The notes under the pieces were generated by a model. It had not been told where the DNA came from, made no database searches, and saw only the letters and a program-made list of their open reading frames with translations. Positions 5,261 to 7,025 of a stretch of DNA of 7,025 nucleotides are shown piece by piece. Source of the DNA: Bacteroidales bacterium (GTDB lineage: Bacteria > Bacteroidota > Bacteroidia > Bacteroidales > UBA12481). Location: NCBI GenBank assembly GCA_028707745.1, contig JAQWAJ010000094.1, positions 1 to 7,025 of the forward strand. Reading direction: 5' to 3'. How positions within the stretch are numbered: position 1 is the stretch's first letter; every line of letters begins with the position of its first letter. Both the position numbers and the translations under genes were made by a program.

Positions 5261-7025
5261 CTATTCCGTTTTCTTCGGCATCAGCACGCCACGTATATAT
5301 TGTTTGCTATCTAGATATTTCCCGGCAGTGGCCTTAATATCCTGAATGGTAACAGACTCCACGGCTTTCTTATATTCATCCAAAGAATATATCTTATTGC
5401 CATTCAAATACATATCCTTCAGATTACCTATCCAGAAACCATTCTGTTTGATTTGTTTTTCGTAATCCTTGATCAGGGTCTCTTTAACTTTTGCCAGATC
5501 GATTTCGGCAGGTCCCTCTTTTTTGATTCTTTCGATTTCACCGAAGATGGTCTGGGTAAGGGTATCCACCTTTTCCGGAGCACATCCCCAATTTGCCGTG
5601 ATGGTATATTTCTGTTTTGGGAACTTGTTCAGTTCTTCACTGAAACTGACCCCATAAACGCCACCCTGCTCCTCGCGCATTTGCTCACGAAGTTTAATAT
5701 CCATCGTTTGTATCATCATACTGAACAGCAGTTGCTCAGAGTCGGTGTAATTGAATTTTCCATCAAAAAACATCATGACCATACTTTGCGGTTCGCTGTT
5801 CAGTGCCATTTTTTCGTCAATCACACGGTCAACAAACTCAGGATCCACATCCTTGAATGTTTCTGTGCGGTGTATGGAAGGCAACCCACCGATATAAACC
5901 TGCAGCAACGGAAGGATTTCATCGGTTTTAAAGGAACCCACAAAGAAAAACTTAAAGTCTGATGCATCCTTGATCCGATCGGTTACAATCTCATAAGCCC
6001 GGTCGAGGTTGATCGCGTCGATCTGCGCATCGGTAGGAATCATGATCGCTCTCGGATTATTATTGTAAGCGATATGCATGATGGAGTCCATGAATATATA
6101 CTGCGGATTAACCCTGACATTCTTCAGGGAGTTTTTGTACCTATCCATCATGGATTTAAAAGCTTCAGGGTCTTTCCTCGGTTTGGTAAACCACAGGTAG
6201 TTCAGTTGGAGCATGGTTTCAAAATCCTTCACGGTGGAGGAACCCTGCATATTCTCGGTGAGGGCAGAAAGTGAAGGAGTGATGGATACCCGGATGCCTG
6301 CCAGTTTCTTCTTCAGGCTGGTCAGATTAAAATCGCCCAAACCACTCTGCTGCACGATTGAGGTGGCCATCTGCCCGGTCATCAGTTCGTTATCCGGAAT
6401 CAGGGAAAGTCCGCCTAAGCTGTAAGCTGAATAGTTGATTTCGTCGTTTTTAAAATCAGTGCTTTTCAGAATGACCACAGCGCCGTTGCTGAACGTAATT
6501 TCGGTATAACCCGTTTCAGCATTCTCGACCCGTTTTACGATTTCGCCGGCTTTGGGCTTTTCAGCCAATATCGGAGCATCAGAGAGATTATCATTATAGG
6601 GATCCAGCTTTTTACCCTTTGCCGATTTTATAATCCGGATAATGTCAGCTTCGGTGGGGAGTATTACGCCTTCCTTGTCGGGAGCAATAACCACTGCAGC
6701 GATATTTTCATCAGAAATCTGACTTTTTGCCAGTTGATTGATTTCATCCAGCGTAATTCCGGGAAGCAACGACTGTGCAATTTCCTGATTTTGGGCCGGA
6801 TTCATCAGAAGGCCCTCCTCGAGGAAGTTACTCACGCAACGCGACGACCATGATTGGGATTCCGCTTTATCAGCCTCTTTTACTGCTACTTCAAGATTCG
6901 TCAGGAGGGATTTCTTTTCCCGGTCGAGTTCTGATTGGGTAAAACCATGCTGGCGGACCCTTTCGTTTTCGGTCATAACCACCATGAGGCTCTCGCTGAT
7001 TTTGTTTTCCTTGGCACTGATGTGA
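5261..7025 (-). CDS. M16 (pitrilysin/PqqL-type) zinc peptidase, 3' part; 5' end beyond right edge
   Basis: The frame is open to the window edge and gives 587 residues, the C-terminal two-thirds or so of a protein that in this family (for example E. coli PqqL) is about 930 residues. The catalytic HxxEH zinc site is in the first domain and therefore outside the window, so activity cannot be judged. Visible, numbered from the edge: the end of the first half (ENERVRQHGFTQSELDREKK, about 19-38, a typical M16 segment); a linker; a third, non-catalytic M16 fold from about residue 170 (GYTEITFSNGAVVILKST); and a fourth M16_C domain containing REEQGGVYG with Arg450 and Tyr457. This matches the conserved R...Y pair that binds substrate opposite the active site in M16 clamshell enzymes. 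Members are periplasmic and degrade peptides or small imported proteins. A methionine at 6983-6985 is internal, because the 13 upstream codons read HISAKENKISESL, in keeping with the family. It ends with its own terminator. Confidence 0.93.
   Translation of the reverse strand, partial: HISAKENKISESLMVVMTENERVRQHGFTQSELDREKKSLLTNLEVAVKEADKAESQSWSSRCVSNFLEEGLLMNPAQNQEIAQSLLPGITLDEINQLAKSQISDENIAAVVIAPDKEGVILPTEADIIRIIKSAKGKKLDPYNDNLSDAPILAEKPKAGEIVKRVENAETGYTEITFSNGAVVILKSTDFKNDEINYSAYSLGGLSLIPDNELMTGQMATSIVQQSGLGDFNLTSLKKKLAGIRVSITPSLSALTENMQGSSTVKDFETMLQLNYLWFTKPRKDPEAFKSMMDRYKNSLKNVRVNPQYIFMDSIMHIAYNNNPRAIMIPTDAQIDAINLDRAYEIVTDRIKDASDFKFFFVGSFKTDEILPLLQVYIGGLPSIHRTETFKDVDPEFVDRVIDEKMALNSEPQSMVMMFFDGKFNYTDSEQLLFSMMIQTMDIKLREQMREEQGGVYGVSFSEELNKFPKQKYTITANWGCAPEKVDTLTQTIFGEIERIKKEGPAEIDLAKVKETLIKDYEKQIKQNGFWIGNLKDMYLNGNKIYSLDEYKKAVESVTIQDIKATAGKYLDSKQYIRGVLMPKKTE

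Noticed and set aside
5453..5962. Plus-strand open frame of 169 codons opposite the M16 peptidase gene
   Set aside because: The minus strand carries clear M16 motifs across this stretch; the plus-strand translation (many Phe and His) is a shadow.

Overview
The window looks like chromosomal DNA of a Bacteroidota (Bacteroidetes) bacterium; I would not go below phylum. The evidence is a TonB-dependent receptor with the N-terminal CarboxypepD_reg-like extension typical of the phylum, a long PqqL-type M16 peptidase, a large lipoprotein, absence of clear Shine-Dalgarno spacing, and upstream TAnnTTTG-like -7 elements. Base composition is moderate by eye, not calculated. All five recognisable genes lie on the minus strand, so transcription runs from high to low coordinates. 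I see no tRNA, rRNA, CRISPR array, insertion sequence or phage gene.

In transcription order (right to left): (1) the 3' two-thirds of a periplasmic M16 zinc peptidase gene that runs off the right edge and ends at 5261; (2) a strong intrinsic terminator (5202-5234) followed at once by a promoter-like element; (3) a 633-residue lipoprotein (3275-5176) with an N-terminal beta-rich region and a central Cys/His/Asp constellation resembling a papain/transglutaminase-like enzyme, family not recognised; (4) a small membrane-anchored protein of unknown function (2659-3192, TTG start); (5) a TonB-dependent outer-membrane receptor (184-2523); (6) a hairpin (147-174); and (7) the first 38 residues of a probable major facilitator superfamily transporter (1-116), cut by the left edge.

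The last three genes (small anchored protein, receptor, MFS transporter) plausibly form one uptake module: the receptor would bring a metal chelate or other small ligand across the outer membrane using TonB energy, and the MFS protein would move it across the inner membrane. The ligand cannot be read from the sequence. There is no SusD partner, so this is not a polysaccharide utilisation locus. The lipoprotein and the M16 peptidase appear to be separate transcription units from this module and from each other.

The most interesting items are the uncharacterised lipoprotein with a putative catalytic triad, the small membrane protein tied to the receptor, and the hairpin placed between the receptor and the transporter. 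Nothing here amounts to a demonstrated new system.
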